DNA of 64,000 bases from Armatimonadota bacterium. Its GTDB lineage: Bacteria; Armatimonadota; Hebobacteria; CAIYQO01. Under the pieces are notes generated by a model. The model had not been told where the DNA came from, made no database searches, and was given only the letters and a program-made list of their open reading frames with translations. This document shows positions 18,505-29,556 of the stretch, one piece after another. Location of the stretch: assembly GCA_029553475.1 (NCBI GenBank), contig JAKPKV010000137.1, forward strand, positions 1-64,000. Reading direction: 5' to 3'. The translations under genes were made by a program, and so were the position numbers. Numbering within the stretch: position 1 is the stretch's first letter; each line of letters begins with the position of its first letter.

Positions 18505-19530
18505 TCATCGGGCCGGGGCGGCGCAACTGTCGCGGATGACCAGCGTGGGGGGCACCTGGATCAGCGCGGGCACGTCGCCACCCGCGGGGTCGGGAGCGGT
18601 GAGCCGCGCGATCACGTGCCGACAGGCGCGCCGGCCGATCTCCTCGGGATGCTGCTCGATGGACGTGAGCGGCGGGGCGGTGAACTCGGCGATATTGAGA
18701 TTCGCGCAGCCCATGATGCTGACGGCGCGGGGGACGGACAGGCGGCGCGCCTGTGCCGCCTGGATGAGCGCGGCGGCGATGCGATCTTCAAAGCCGATGA
18801 TCGCCGTGGGGCAGGGACGGTGCGCGAGCGCCCGCGCGAGTGTCGTCGCGGCGGAAAAGCCATGATACGCCTCTGTCTGCCAATCTACCAGATACTGACT
18901 TGACAGCCCACGCCGCGTCAGCGCCTGCCGGATGGCCGCGGTCCGCTCACCCCGAAAGGCGCCGATGGACGGGCCGACGAAGGCGATATGCCGGTGGCCC
19001 AGGTCATGCAGATACCCGACCGCGAGGTCCGCCAACGCGGACTCGTCCGTGCAGACGCGCGTCAGGGGACGCTCGGCGCGGCTGTGATCGAGCAGCACCG
19101 CCGCCACGTTGTGGCTGATGATCTCCAGCACCGCCTGCCGGGGCAGCGGGATGGGGTTGATGTGCACGATGAGCATGCCTTGCACCCGCTGCGCCAGCAG
19201 CGTATGGACCGCTTGCAGCAGGCGCGGCATCTCCCGCCACGTTTCCGTGACCAGCACCTGATACCCGGCGCCATAGGCGGCGTCGTAGATGCCGCGCAGC
19301 AGGCGCGCGCCGAAGGGGAGCGACAGGTCGCCGCTGATGAAGCCCAGCAATCGGCTCGCGCCCGACAGCGCCCCCTGGGCGAGGCGGTTCGGCTGATAGT
19401 GATACTCCCGCGCCAGCGCCTGGATGCGGCGGCGCGTCGCCTCGCCGATCTGCGGGTCATCGCGCAGGGCGCGGCTCACCGTGGAGTGCGACACGCCGGC
19501 CAGGGCGGCGAGTTGACGGATTGTCGGCAT
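18505..19530 (-). CDS. LacI-family transcriptional regulator
   Basis: 341 residues. The N-terminal LacI HTH is complete (IRQLAALAGVSHSTVSRALRD, then the hinge helix NRLAQGAL). A periplasmic-binding-like effector domain covers about 60-335, ending IQVPPTLVIRDS. Such proteins bind a sugar or nucleoside ligand and release their operators. It is divergent from the prepilin/carbohydrate genes at 19666-26232, which makes them plausible targets. A 22-base inverted repeat between its own -10 and start (19541-19562) suggests autorepression. The ligand is not readable from the sequence; the nearby rhamnosidase hints at a plant or exopolysaccharide sugar. Confidence 0.93.
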   Translation of the reverse strand: MPTIRQLAALAGVSHSTVSRALRDDPQIGEATRRRIQALAREYHYQPNRLAQGALSGASRLLGFISGDLSLPFGARLLRGIYDAAYGAGYQVLVTETWREMPRLLQAVHTLLAQRVQGMLIVHINPIPLPRQAVLEIISHNVAAVLLDHSRAERPLTRVCTDESALADLAVGYLHDLGHRHIAFVGPSIGAFRGERTAAIRQALTRRGLSSQYLVDWQTEAYHGFSAATTLARALAHRPCPTAIIGFEDRIAAALIQAAQARRLSVPRAVSIMGCANLNIAEFTAPPLTSIEQHPEEIGRRACRHVIARLTAPDPAGGDVPALIQVPPTLVIRDSCAAPAR

Positions 19531-19540
19531 GCGCTTCCTC

Positions 19541-19562
19541 GCTCCGCACCTTGGTGCGGAGC
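19541..19562. promoter_or_regulatory. Perfect inverted repeat, likely operator of the LacI-type regulator
   Basis: GCTCCGCACC, two bases, then GGTGCGGAGC: ten perfectly paired positions between the -10 element and the regulator start. A bound protein here would block transcription. An alternative reading is an mRNA hairpin in the leader. Confidence 0.6.
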
Positions 19563-19563
19563 T

Positions 19564-19592
19564 ATTTTACCATCTCCCACCTTGTCCTTCAA
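19564..19592 (-). promoter_or_regulatory. Promoter of the LacI-type regulator
   Basis: On the minus strand TTGAAG (19587-19592) and TAAAAT (19564-19569) are spaced by 17 bases, directly upstream of the inverted repeat. Confidence 0.6.
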
Positions 19593-19665
19593 GGGGCAGA
19601 GAGCTACTATCATTAATAGGCGCAGTATCCATCATATGCGCCGTTCAATATGAGGAGGTCTCGGT

Positions 19666-20994
19666 ATGATATCCACAAAACGTCCCCAGGGCTTCACGCT
19701 CATCGAACTACTCGTCGTCATCGCCATCATCGCGATCCTGGCGGCCATCCTCTTCCCGGTGTTCGCGAAAGCCCGGGAAAAGGCGCGGCAGACGAGCTGC
19801 ATGAACAACCAGCGGCAAATAGCCCTGGCGGTGATGATGTACGCGCAGGATCATGACGAAACGCTGCCGGCCGCCGACACCGTGTGGCGGGAGCTGTCTC
19901 TCGCCAAGGGGGTGATGGTCTGTCCGACGGCCGGGAAAACGCTGGCGAACGGCTACGTGTATCATGGCGCGATCAGCGGCAAGGCGCTGGGCGATATCAG
20001 CGATCCCACCACCACCTACGTGACCGCGGACGGGAAAGCGGCCGGCAGCACGCCGAACGTCGCGCGCAGCTTCGTTGATCTGGCCGACCGGCACGGAAAC
20101 ATGCTCATCGCCAGCTACGTGGATGGGCATGTCGGCCAACGCACCATCAAGTCGTTCGTCTTCTCGGATGCGGCGCTGTACCTGACCACGAAATCCGGCC
20201 TGACCGTCAGTGGCGGGAAAGTCTCCGCCTGGGCAGATGCCAACGGCAACGGCATCACCGCCACGCAAACGAACGCGGGGAACCAACCGACCTACGTCGC
20301 CGCGGGCACGCCCAACAGCACACCGGTGATCAGGTTCGAGGGCTCCGTCGCCGTACCCCACTATCTCACCTGCGGCGACGTGCTGGACAGCATCTTCGCC
20401 GGCAACTCGGCGCAATACACCTTCTTCTATGTGCTGAAATCGTCAGTGGATGGCAGGCAAGCCATTCTGTCCAAACGCACCAATGTCGGCGAATCGAACC
20501 GCGGCGGAGTGGGGTTGCGTCTTGAGAGGTCTGCGACTTTCGGGAGCTACCACGTCGCCATTATGTACAATGCCGGCGACGAGAATTTATCGGGCGCTGC
20601 TGGTGATGGTGGCGCCACCACCGGGTTGCAGCAATACACGACGTCGGTCCCCGATGTGTTTTCCACCACAACATTCAACATCATCGCGAGCCGATTTGAC
20701 GCCACGCTGGCTCCGAATACGGCGCGGCAGGCCATTTGGATCAACGGCAGCGCGAGACCGCTCATTCCCTACGAGAGTGGTAGTCTTCCTTGGAATAAGA
20801 CCGGTATCTACCCCGGCAACAACCAGGAACATCTGCTGATCGGCGCGGAGTATAATAAGACGGCCGCCGAGGGCTCACGATACACTAACCGCCTGCTTGG
20901 CGACTTGTGCGCGGTCCTCATCTACGCCAATGCGCTCCCCGCCGGTGCGCAGGCGACCGTCAGGACGATGCTGAAGGAGGAATTCGGGCTGTGA
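19666..20994 (+). CDS. Prepilin-like protein with H-X9-DG motif and lectin/LamG-like domain
   Basis: 442 residues. The N-terminus [19 protein letters not shown] is a class III (type IV pilin/pseudopilin) signal processed by prepilin peptidase. [15 protein letters not shown] follows, then [10 protein letters not shown]. An H-X9-DG motif (H, nine residues, DG) is at about 145-156, as in the DUF1559-like prepilin families of Armatimonadota and Planctomycetota. From about 165 to the end, a strand-rich domain ([47 protein letters not shown]) resembles concanavalin/LamG folds. A GGAGG site precedes the ATG. The protein is probably exported and surface-displayed, perhaps for polysaccharide binding near the glycosidases downstream. 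Confidence 0.88.
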   Translation: MISTKRPQGFTLIELLVVIAIIAILAAILFPVFAKAREKARQTSCMNNQRQIALAVMMYAQDHDETLPAADTVWRELSLAKGVMVCPTAGKTLANGYVYHGAISGKALGDISDPTTTYVTADGKAAGSTPNVARSFVDLADRHGNMLIASYVDGHVGQRTIKSFVFSDAALYLTTKSGLTVSGGKVSAWADANGNGITATQTNAGNQPTYVAAGTPNSTPVIRFEGSVAVPHYLTCGDVLDSIFAGNSAQYTFFYVLKSSVDGRQAILSKRTNVGESNRGGVGLRLERSATFGSYHVAIMYNAGDENLSGAAGDGGATTGLQQYTTSVPDVFSTTTFNIIASRFDATLAPNTARQAIWINGSARPLIPYESGSLPWNKTGIYPGNNQEHLLIGAEYNKTAAEGSRYTNRLLGDLCAVLIYANALPAGAQATVRTMLKEEFGL

Positions 20995-21085
20995 GCATCG
21001 GCCCGGCGCGATGCGGGCAGTGACGCGGGGCGGCGGCGAGTTTGACGGCGCGCCCCCCGCGGGCTGAAATCGGCGTGCACAACTA

Positions 21086-21131
21086 GCGGGCGCCGGCGGC
21101 GCGGGTGTTCCCGTCCCGCGCCGGCGCCCGC
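21086..21131 (+). terminator. Very GC-rich hairpin after the prepilin gene
   Basis: GCGGGCGCCGGCG pairs perfectly with CGCCGGCGCCCGC around a short imperfect centre. It lies about 90 bases after the prepilin stop. The rest of the 20995-21319 gap shows no gene. A GGGTAT...ATACCC pair (about 21265-21301) just before the next ribosome site could be an operator. Confidence 0.45.
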
Positions 21132-21319
21132 CGCTGTGCCGCGCCGCGCCGCGCGCCTCCCTTCATGGCAGCAGAGATTGCCGGGCCCCCCGCGCGCCGC
21201 CCCGCCGCCATCCGCGCGGCGCAAATTTTGCCCACGGTTTTTTCAACTCAAGCGGCTTCCCCGGCGCGGTGCGTGGGTATCCTCGGAGCGCGGGAATACC
21301 CTGACAGAGGAGCCTCGGT

Positions 21320-23308
21320 ATGCAGACCTTGCTGATCATCAACATTGCTCCCTGGCGTGAAGCCGAGATGCTGGAGGAGCTGGCGGTGCTGTGCCGCGAC
21401 ATCGGGGCCACCGACGTCGGGTTCCTGGTGAAGGCGCACCCGGAAATGCCGCCCTATCTCGACAAGATCCACGCCGCCGTCGCGCGCTTCGCCCGCCTGA
21501 AGGCGCGGCTGGCCCCTGAAGGCGTGCAGTGCGGCATCCTGCTGCAACAGACCATCGGCCATCTGGAGCGCGGCTTCCCCGTCTCTCCGGCCCCCTTCCA
21601 GCGCATCGTGGGCGCGGATGGGCAGCTCTGCGCCGCCTGTTTCTGCCCGCTGGATGATGGCTTCGGGGAGCATCTGTCCGCCACGGTCACCCTCCTCGCG
21701 CGAGCGGAGCCGGCCTTTCTGCTGGTGGATGACGACTTTCGCCTGGAATGGCACGACCCGGCGCAACGCGGCTGCCTGTGCCCGCTGCACCTCGCCGCGT
21801 TCTCCGCCCTCACCGGGGGGGCCTGGACACGGGAGGCGGTGCTGGCGGCGGCCGCGCGCGATGACGCGGCGGGCCTGGCGGTGCGGCGGCAGTGGCAGGC
21901 GCATCTCGACGACAGCCTGCTGTCATTGGCGCGGCGGATCCGCCGGGCGATTGACGCGGTGGACCCCCATCTGCGCTGCGGCTTCTGCAGCGTGAGCAAC
22001 CAGCGGCTGCTCCACGAACGCCTGGCGCGCGCCTTCGCCGGCGCGACTCGCCCGTGGCTGCGCTTCAACAGCGCCTATTACGGCGAGCAGGGGTTCAAAG
22101 GATTCCCCGCGACCATGACGCGGCTCGCGCACCAGCGGGCGCGCGTGCCGGATGACGTGGAAACCATGAGCGAGGCGGATACCTCTCCCCACAGCCGCCA
22201 CAGCCTCTCGGCGACCTCGCTGCGGGCCTACATCACCGGCGGCGCGCTGCTCGGCATGGACAGGCCCAAGCTCTGGATCACCAATACCCTGGATTGGCGG
22301 CTGGAGGAGGCGGCGGCGTATCGCGCGGCCCTGTCCGCCAGTCGGCAATTCTTCGCGGAGGCGCGCCGGCTCGGCCAGCGCACGCGCTGGCAAGGGCCGG
22401 TCGCGCTGTGCAGCGGGCAGGAGCTGTGGCGCGCGCCCTGGTCGGCGCATGACGGACAGGGGATAAACGAGCTGGGCTGGGGCAGCGTCTGCGGGCGATC
22501 GGGCATCCCCTTCCGCACGGACGGCGAGGGCGTGGTCATGCTGGAAGGCACTGCGCCGCAGGGGTTCACCGATGAGGAGATCACGGCGCTGCTGGCCGGC
22601 GGCGTGCTGCTCGATGGGCCGGCGGCGCGGGCGCTGACCGAGCGCGGCTTCGCCGACCTGCTGGGGGTGCACGTCCGGGACGGCGCTGAGCTGAAGGTCA
22701 GTCTCGAGCAATTCGCCGCCGAGGAGGCGCTCAACGGGCACTATGCCGGTGCCCGCCGGGGAGGGAGCCGCACCAGGCCGCATGACCTGACGTGGCTCAC
22801 GCCGGCGTCTCCGGCGACGCGCGTGCTCTCCTGGTTGCTGCGGGAGCCGTGGCATTTATCCGGGCAGACCGAACGCGTCGCGCCGGCGGCGACCGTCTAT
22901 GAAAACCATCTCGGCGGCCGCGTCGCCGTGTATGCCTACGCCGTCACGCCGCTGATCAACCATTTCCTCAATCCCGCGCGCACGGCGCAACTGTGCGCGG
23001 TGCTGGCGTGGCTGGGCCGCGCGCCGCTGCCCGTGGTGGTGGAGGATGACGGCGATGTCTACGCCCTGTACGGCACCTGCGACGACGAGGCGGTGCTGGC
23101 GATCTTCAACCTCAGCCCCGATCCGATCAGTCCGTTGCGCCTCCGCTGGGCCGGGCCGGCGCCGACGCGGGTGCACATACTCGCGGATGACGGCACCTGG
23201 CACGCCCACCCCTGCATCGTCGAAGGCGACCGCTGGCAGCTCGCGCTGACGATCCCCACCATGCGCCCGTTCGTGCTGCGCATACCCGGCGCGGCGCCCG
23301 CCCCCTGA
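21320..23308 (+). CDS. Large unassigned protein, possibly a TIM-barrel glycoside hydrolase
   Basis: 662 residues, no signal peptide, with GAGGAG ahead of the ATG. I do not recognise the family with certainty. The first 350 residues alternate helices and strands (TLLIINIAPW, DVGFLVKAHP, AFLLVDDDFRLEWHDP, KLWITNTLDW), as in a TIM barrel. A Cys cluster (CAACFCP, GCLCPLH) is unusual. The middle resembles a glutamine-amidotransferase-like trimerisation domain of GH42-type enzymes (EEITALLAGGVLLDGPAARAL). The C-terminus is a small beta domain (AVLAIFNLSPDPISPLRLRW). Together with the rhamnosidase 105 bases downstream, a cytoplasmic role in oligosaccharide breakdown is likely but inferred. Confidence 0.6.
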   Translation: MQTLLIINIAPWREAEMLEELAVLCRDIGATDVGFLVKAHPEMPPYLDKIHAAVARFARLKARLAPEGVQCGILLQQTIGHLERGFPVSPAPFQRIVGADGQLCAACFCPLDDGFGEHLSATVTLLARAEPAFLLVDDDFRLEWHDPAQRGCLCPLHLAAFSALTGGAWTREAVLAAAARDDAAGLAVRRQWQAHLDDSLLSLARRIRRAIDAVDPHLRCGFCSVSNQRLLHERLARAFAGATRPWLRFNSAYYGEQGFKGFPATMTRLAHQRARVPDDVETMSEADTSPHSRHSLSATSLRAYITGGALLGMDRPKLWITNTLDWRLEEAAAYRAALSASRQFFAEARRLGQRTRWQGPVALCSGQELWRAPWSAHDGQGINELGWGSVCGRSGIPFRTDGEGVVMLEGTAPQGFTDEEITALLAGGVLLDGPAARALTERGFADLLGVHVRDGAELKVSLEQFAAEEALNGHYAGARRGGSRTRPHDLTWLTPASPATRVLSWLLREPWHLSGQTERVAPAATVYENHLGGRVAVYAYAVTPLINHFLNPARTAQLCAVLAWLGRAPLPVVVEDDGDVYALYGTCDDEAVLAIFNLSPDPISPLRLRWAGPAPTRVHILADDGTWHAHPCIVEGDRWQLALTIPTMRPFVLRIPGAAPAP

Positions 23309-23412
23309 CGCGCCGCCACGAGGGAGGCGCGGCCCAATGCGTCACGTGCGCGAGGGATTGCGCGCCCGCCGTGGAAGAGAGGGGAAACGCTTGGGTGGAG
23401 AAGGAGCCCGCG

Positions 23413-26232
23413 ATGGAATGGCGCGCGCAGTGGATCTGGGTGGACGGCCCGGATCGGCACCCCTATAACGAGACGATCATGGCCCGACGCGTGTTCGCGC
23501 TGGCGGAGATCGCCCGGGCGACGCTGGCCATCACCGCGGATGCGGTCTACCGGCTGTTCATCAACGGCCACTGGGTGGAGGATGGGCCGTGCCGGAGCTG
23601 GCCGGGACATTTTCAGTACGACGTGCTGGACGTGACGGCGCTGCTGCATCCCGGCGAGAACGAGATCGTCGTCGTCGCGCGGCACTTCGGGATGAGCACC
23701 TTCCACCGCGTGCCGCGGGAGGCCGGGCTGCTGGCGCAGCTCGACGTGGTGGCCGCCGACGGGACGCCCCTGTGCATCGCCACCGATGCGCGCTGGCAGG
23801 CGGCGCGCGGCGCGGCGCACGTCGCGGATACCGCGCGCATCAGCATCCAGATGGACCAGGCGGAGTGGTATGATGCCCGGCTGGCGGCCGCGATGGATTG
23901 GGCGCCGGCAAAGGCGTACTACCCGGCAACAGGCGGCCCCTGGCAGGACCTGCATCCCCGCGACGTGCGTTTCCTCACCCGCGAGCCGATCTTCCCGGTG
24001 CGCGTCTACGAGACGGCGGTGGTGACGGCCCCCGCGCGGCACTTCACCTTCGATCTGAAGCGCATCTGCTTCCCGGAAGACCGCACGGCGAACGGCTGCG
24101 CCTTCGCGGTCGTGCTGGCGACGGTGCTGGAGAGCGAGACGGCGCGGGAGATTCCCGTCCACGGCGGGACGGCGCTCTACTGCAACGGCGCGCGCGTGGA
24201 CGACGGCGCGCTGCGCCTGCGGGCGGGCGAGAACCTGCTGGCGATGGTCGTGAATAGCGTCGGCCATCTCTACGACACCACGCTCATTTTCCCCCAATGG
24301 GACGGTCTCACCGCGCGCAACCCGCTGCGGCCCGACGATGAGAACCCCTGGCTGGTGATTGACCCGCCCGGCGAGCGGGACGCCGTCAGCGCCATCGCGG
24401 GGTATCCCGGCCGGCCGGCGGTGAGCGACGCGATCGCCGCGACGATGACCGCGCTGGCGCAACAGCCGGACGCGGCGGCGCTGTGCGCGGCGGCCGGTCC
24501 GCTCTGCCGGGTCATCCCCCGCGCGGTGATGCTGCCGAAGGATGCCTACCCGGACTTCCGCCATCGCCGCGTGGTGCGCCCGGCGGATGACCTGCTGACC
24601 GACCCTGCGGCGCTGCTGGCGGATAATCGGGAATGGACGACGATATCCCCCGCGCCAGAAGGCGACGTGGAGCTGTGTCTGGATCTCGGCAAGGAGGTGG
24701 TGGGCTACCTCACCTTCGAGCTGACGGCGCCGGCGGGCACGGTGGTGGACGCCCACCTGATCGAGTACCGCGAGGGCGCGCGCCTGCAGCACACCGGCCA
24801 CCGCAACGGCTTCCGCTATATCTGCCGCGCGGGCGTGAACCGCTTCGTCTCCATGCGACGGCGCGCCGGACGCTACCTCTTCCTCACCCTGCGCGGCATG
24901 ACCGGGCCGGTGCGGATACGCACCGTCTCCCTGCTGCAGGCGACGTACCCGGTCGAGCATCGCGGCGCCTTCCGCTGTGCGGACAGCGCCTTCACCCGCA
25001 TCTGGGAGATCAGCGCCTACACGCTGCGCCTCTGTATGGAAGATACCTTCACCGATTGCCCACTCTACGAGCAGACGCTGTGGGTGGGCGACGCGCGCAA
25101 CGAGGCGCTGTACAACGCCATCTGCTACGGCGCGGACGACCTCACGCTGCGCTGCCTGCGGCTCACCGCGCAATCGCTGGATCACCTGCCCATCACCGGC
25201 TGCCAGGTGCCCAGCGGCTGGGATATCCTGCTGCCGGCCTGGAGTTTTCTCTGGGGCATCGGAGTGTGGGAGCATTATTTCGCCGGCGGCGACCGCGCCG
25301 CGCTGGAGGAGCTCTACCCCGCGGTGCTGCGGAACCTGCGCGGGGCGGAATCCTTCTGCACCGACCGCGGGCTGTTCAGCCTCCCCGCCTGGAACCTCTT
25401 CGACTGGGCGCCCATTGATCAGGATCACTGCACCGTGCTGCATAACTCGCTCTTCCTGCTCGGCGCGCTGCAGGCGGCGCAACAGTGCTGCGACGCGCTG
25501 GGCGCGGCGGACGGCCCCTGGCTGACCGCCTTCCACGACCGCCTGCGCGCGGCGGTGTTGGCGCGGTGGGACGCGGAGCGAGGCAGCTATCCCGACGCCA
25601 TCCACGAAGACGGCACGGTGAGCGCGCGGACGAGCCAGCACACCAGCGCGCTGGCGCTGCTCTATGACGCGCTGCCGGCCGGCGCGGAGGCGGCGGCGCT
25701 GCGCAACCTCCTCGACCCGCCGGCGGAGATGACGCGCATCGGCAGCCCCTTCGCGCTGCAATACGTGCTGGAGGCGCTGGAAAAGGCGGGCCGCGACGCT
25801 GACGCCGTACGCATCGTGCGCGAATTATGGCAGGGGATGCTGGACGCCGACGCCACCACCTGCTGGGAGGGCTTCCCCCAGCCGGACTCCTCCTTCCCGA
25901 CGCGCAGCCACTGCCACGCCTGGTCGTCCGCGCCCGTGTATGTCTTCACTCGGACGATTCTCGGCATGCGCCCCGCCGCGCCCGGCGCCGCCGAGGTGGT
26001 GGTCAGCCCGCGCCCCTGCGGACTCGCCCACGCCGAGGGCGCCAGCGCGTCCCCGTTAGGCGACCTGCGGGTCGCCTGGCGCGTGGAGGGCGAGACGCTG
26101 GCCATCACGGTGGAGATGCCGGCGGGCGTGAACTGGCGCGTGGAACCCAACGCCGACTGGGCGGCGTTCAGCGCGGTGACAGTGAACGGCGCGGCGGTTG
26201 CCCGCGCAATCGCCGGGGCGACGGATCGTTGA
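23413..26232 (+). CDS. Alpha-L-rhamnosidase-like glycoside hydrolase (GH78-like)
   Basis: 939 residues from the ATG at 23413, preceded by AAGGAG; a GTG at 23371 is open but less likely. The N-terminus WRAQWIWVDGPDRHPYN, with beta-sandwich domains, is typical of family 78 enzymes. It is followed by a long middle section and the (alpha/alpha)6 barrel. The signature TFTDCPLYEQTLWVGDARNEALYNA, about 550-575, contains the acidic active-site region. SRSxCHAWSSAP-like residues near 835 and a C-terminal beta domain complete the layout. There is no signal peptide. It probably releases rhamnose from oligosaccharides taken up by the cell, working with the preceding gene. The LacI-type regulator nearby may control both. 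Confidence 0.85.
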   Translation: MEWRAQWIWVDGPDRHPYNETIMARRVFALAEIARATLAITADAVYRLFINGHWVEDGPCRSWPGHFQYDVLDVTALLHPGENEIVVVARHFGMSTFHRVPREAGLLAQLDVVAADGTPLCIATDARWQAARGAAHVADTARISIQMDQAEWYDARLAAAMDWAPAKAYYPATGGPWQDLHPRDVRFLTREPIFPVRVYETAVVTAPARHFTFDLKRICFPEDRTANGCAFAVVLATVLESETAREIPVHGGTALYCNGARVDDGALRLRAGENLLAMVVNSVGHLYDTTLIFPQWDGLTARNPLRPDDENPWLVIDPPGERDAVSAIAGYPGRPAVSDAIAATMTALAQQPDAAALCAAAGPLCRVIPRAVMLPKDAYPDFRHRRVVRPADDLLTDPAALLADNREWTTISPAPEGDVELCLDLGKEVVGYLTFELTAPAGTVVDAHLIEYREGARLQHTGHRNGFRYICRAGVNRFVSMRRRAGRYLFLTLRGMTGPVRIRTVSLLQATYPVEHRGAFRCADSAFTRIWEISAYTLRLCMEDTFTDCPLYEQTLWVGDARNEALYNAICYGADDLTLRCLRLTAQSLDHLPITGCQVPSGWDILLPAWSFLWGIGVWEHYFAGGDRAALEELYPAVLRNLRGAESFCTDRGLFSLPAWNLFDWAPIDQDHCTVLHNSLFLLGALQAAQQCCDALGAADGPWLTAFHDRLRAAVLARWDAERGSYPDAIHEDGTVSARTSQHTSALALLYDALPAGAEAAALRNLLDPPAEMTRIGSPFALQYVLEALEKAGRDADAVRIVRELWQGMLDADATTCWEGFPQPDSSFPTRSHCHAWSSAPVYVFTRTILGMRPAAPGAAEVVVSPRPCGLAHAEGASASPLGDLRVAWRVEGETLAITVEMPAGVNWRVEPNADWAAFSAVTVNGAAVARAIAGATDR

Positions 26233-26384
26233 TGACCCCTGCCGCGTGAATGGCCATGCTCGGCAACGCGAACCGGCCGGGGGGCGGGCCGGCCGCGCTC
26301 TCAGACACTGTTTCGGAAGTATCCGCCGCATGCTGGAGGGCGAGACTCCGTCGAGCCGCGAGTAGGCAATCATCTGTAGATATC

Positions 26385-26470
26385 GTCACCGTCTGGAACA
26401 GGGCGCCCGGCCGAGTATAGGTAAGCTTCCCGGGATGCGGCCGGGCTCCCGCCCTGTTCCAGACGGTGAC
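26385..26470. repeat. Long inverted repeat (21-bp perfect arms)
   Basis: Arms 26385-26405 and 26450-26470 are perfect reverse complements beginning GTCACCGTCTGGAACAGGGC. The stem extends inward with a 3-base bulge into CCCGGCC/GGCCGGG. It lies between two convergent genes and could act as a bidirectional terminator or be a small mobile repeat. The rest of 26233-26584 shows nothing else. Confidence 0.75.
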
Positions 26471-26584
26471 CCGCACTCGCCCGTGTGCATCCGGCCCGAC
26501 GCCGTCGCGCCCCCTACCCTTCCCCTACGCCGCCCGGCGGCAAGCCCCGGAGCAGGCACGCGCCGAGACTTCCCGTACAGTTTC

Positions 26585-27088
26585 TCAGCGGTAGAAATCT
26601 ACCCAGTGGAGCGCCAGCTCCGCCGCGTCGCCGTGGAGGAGCGGCGTGGGCGCTTCAAGGGTGAAGGCGTCGTCCCCCCGCGTCAGCGGCATCCACAGCG
26701 GGCTGCCTTCGGCCAGCGGCGCTTCCTCCGCCTCCCCACGGCGCATGATCCAGCGGCGCACGGGGTGATCGGCGCCGCTGCCCACCGCGGCCCCCAGCGT
26801 GGTGTCCCCCTGGGTCAGCGAAAAATGTTCCAGACCCTTCAGGTGCAGGCGGATGATGAGGCGCGCGGGGCGCGGATCGCCCAGCGTAATCGTCGCGCTG
26901 CCGATGCCGCCTTCGCTGGTGATGTCAACGGTGACGGTGTTGCCCCGGGCGGCGGTGGTGATAGCGGTGGCGCCGCGGCCGGGTGCGGCGTGGACGACCG
27001 GCGCCGGCGATGACCGGTGCAGGAAAAGCAGCGCCAGCACTCCCACGACCAATGCGGCGGCTGATGACATACCAGCAGTATAGCACAT
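26585..27088 (-). CDS. Small membrane-anchored or secreted protein of unknown function
   Basis: 167 residues (a start six codons later, at 27070, is equally possible). A single hydrophobic N-terminal segment (ALVVGVLALLFL) acts as signal or anchor. The rest is a strand-rich extracytoplasmic domain (TVTVDITSEGGIGSATITLGD, ARLIIRLHLKGLEHF, AAELALHWVDFYR). No family is recognised. It is transcribed toward the rhamnosidase gene and away from lepA. The intervening repeats isolate it from both neighbours. Confidence 0.6.
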   Translation of the reverse strand: MCYTAGMSSAAALVVGVLALLFLHRSSPAPVVHAAPGRGATAITTAARGNTVTVDITSEGGIGSATITLGDPRPARLIIRLHLKGLEHFSLTQGDTTLGAAVGSGADHPVRRWIMRRGEAEEAPLAEGSPLWMPLTRGDDAFTLEAPTPLLHGDAAELALHWVDFYR

Positions 27089-27141
27089 CGCCGATGTCCG
27101 CGGGCGAGACCAGCGCGGCCCCTCCGTCGCGCACGTGTCGC

Positions 27142-27489
27142 GTATCTGTTCACGTTTTTGCGTCTGTGTCCTGATCGAAGCAACCTAACCCCCCGCCCCC
27201 CTTCCCTGAGAGGGAAGGGGGAGTGATGGGGTGCAGATCCGGTGCTCCCCTTCCCTCGATGCTCTTTGGCAAATGAATACCGCGTTGCTCGGTATCCGGT
27301 TCGTCGGCCCGGTCCGGTGAGTCCACGCCGGTGGACTTCGTTTCTCCAGCCCCGGATTTCAATCCGGGGGACGCTGTCGGTGCACAGCCCACCAAAGCGG
27401 TATTCATTTGTCAAAGAGCATCGAGGGAAGGGGGGGGGGAGAGGTGTGCGCGCGGATGGCAAGGCACGCCGAGAAACGTGAACAGATAC
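27142..27489. repeat. MITE-like composite element with nested inverted repeats
   Basis: Outer 16-bp perfect terminal inverted repeats (GTATCTGTTCACGTTT at 27142-27157, complement at 27474-27489) enclose a second pair of 37-bp arms with one mismatch (27247-27283 and 27397-27433). A CCCCCTTCCCT/AGGGAAGGGGG hairpin lies near 27196-27222. The central 89 bases (27286-27374) match 36376-36464 in inverted orientation. No coding capacity is visible. It fills most of the 27089-27577 gap. Confidence 0.75.
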
Positions 27490-27504
27490 CGTGTCGTCCG
27501 CCCG

Positions 27505-27533
27505 TAGACATCCCCGCCCCGCGCGCGTATAAT
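27505..27533 (+). promoter_or_regulatory. lepA promoter
   Basis: TAGACA (27505-27510) and TATAAT (27528-27533) are 17 bases apart and lie 44 bases before the lepA ATG. Confidence 0.7.
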
Positions 27534-27577
27534 GAGACGCCTCGGAACGCGGATTTCGGGGCGTTTCGCGTGTTTTT

Positions 27578-29380
<1,803 letters not shown>

Positions 29381-29556
29381 CCTCCGGCATGAAGAGTGCG
29401 GGCTCAGCAGGCGGATCCGCGCTGCCGCGGCGCACGGCGCGGTGACAGGGTGGTGAAAATTTGATGGTGCCCGTATGGACAGCATGACAGGTGGCATGAT
29501 AATATTCACCACAAAGCAAGCGCTTCGTACTTGAAACCATCAGAATTGGGCGCGGC

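Noticed and set aside
23059-25761. Minus-strand 900-codon frame across the glycosidase genes
   Set aside because: It spans two real plus-strand genes and their gap and has the Arg/Ala bias of a shadow frame.
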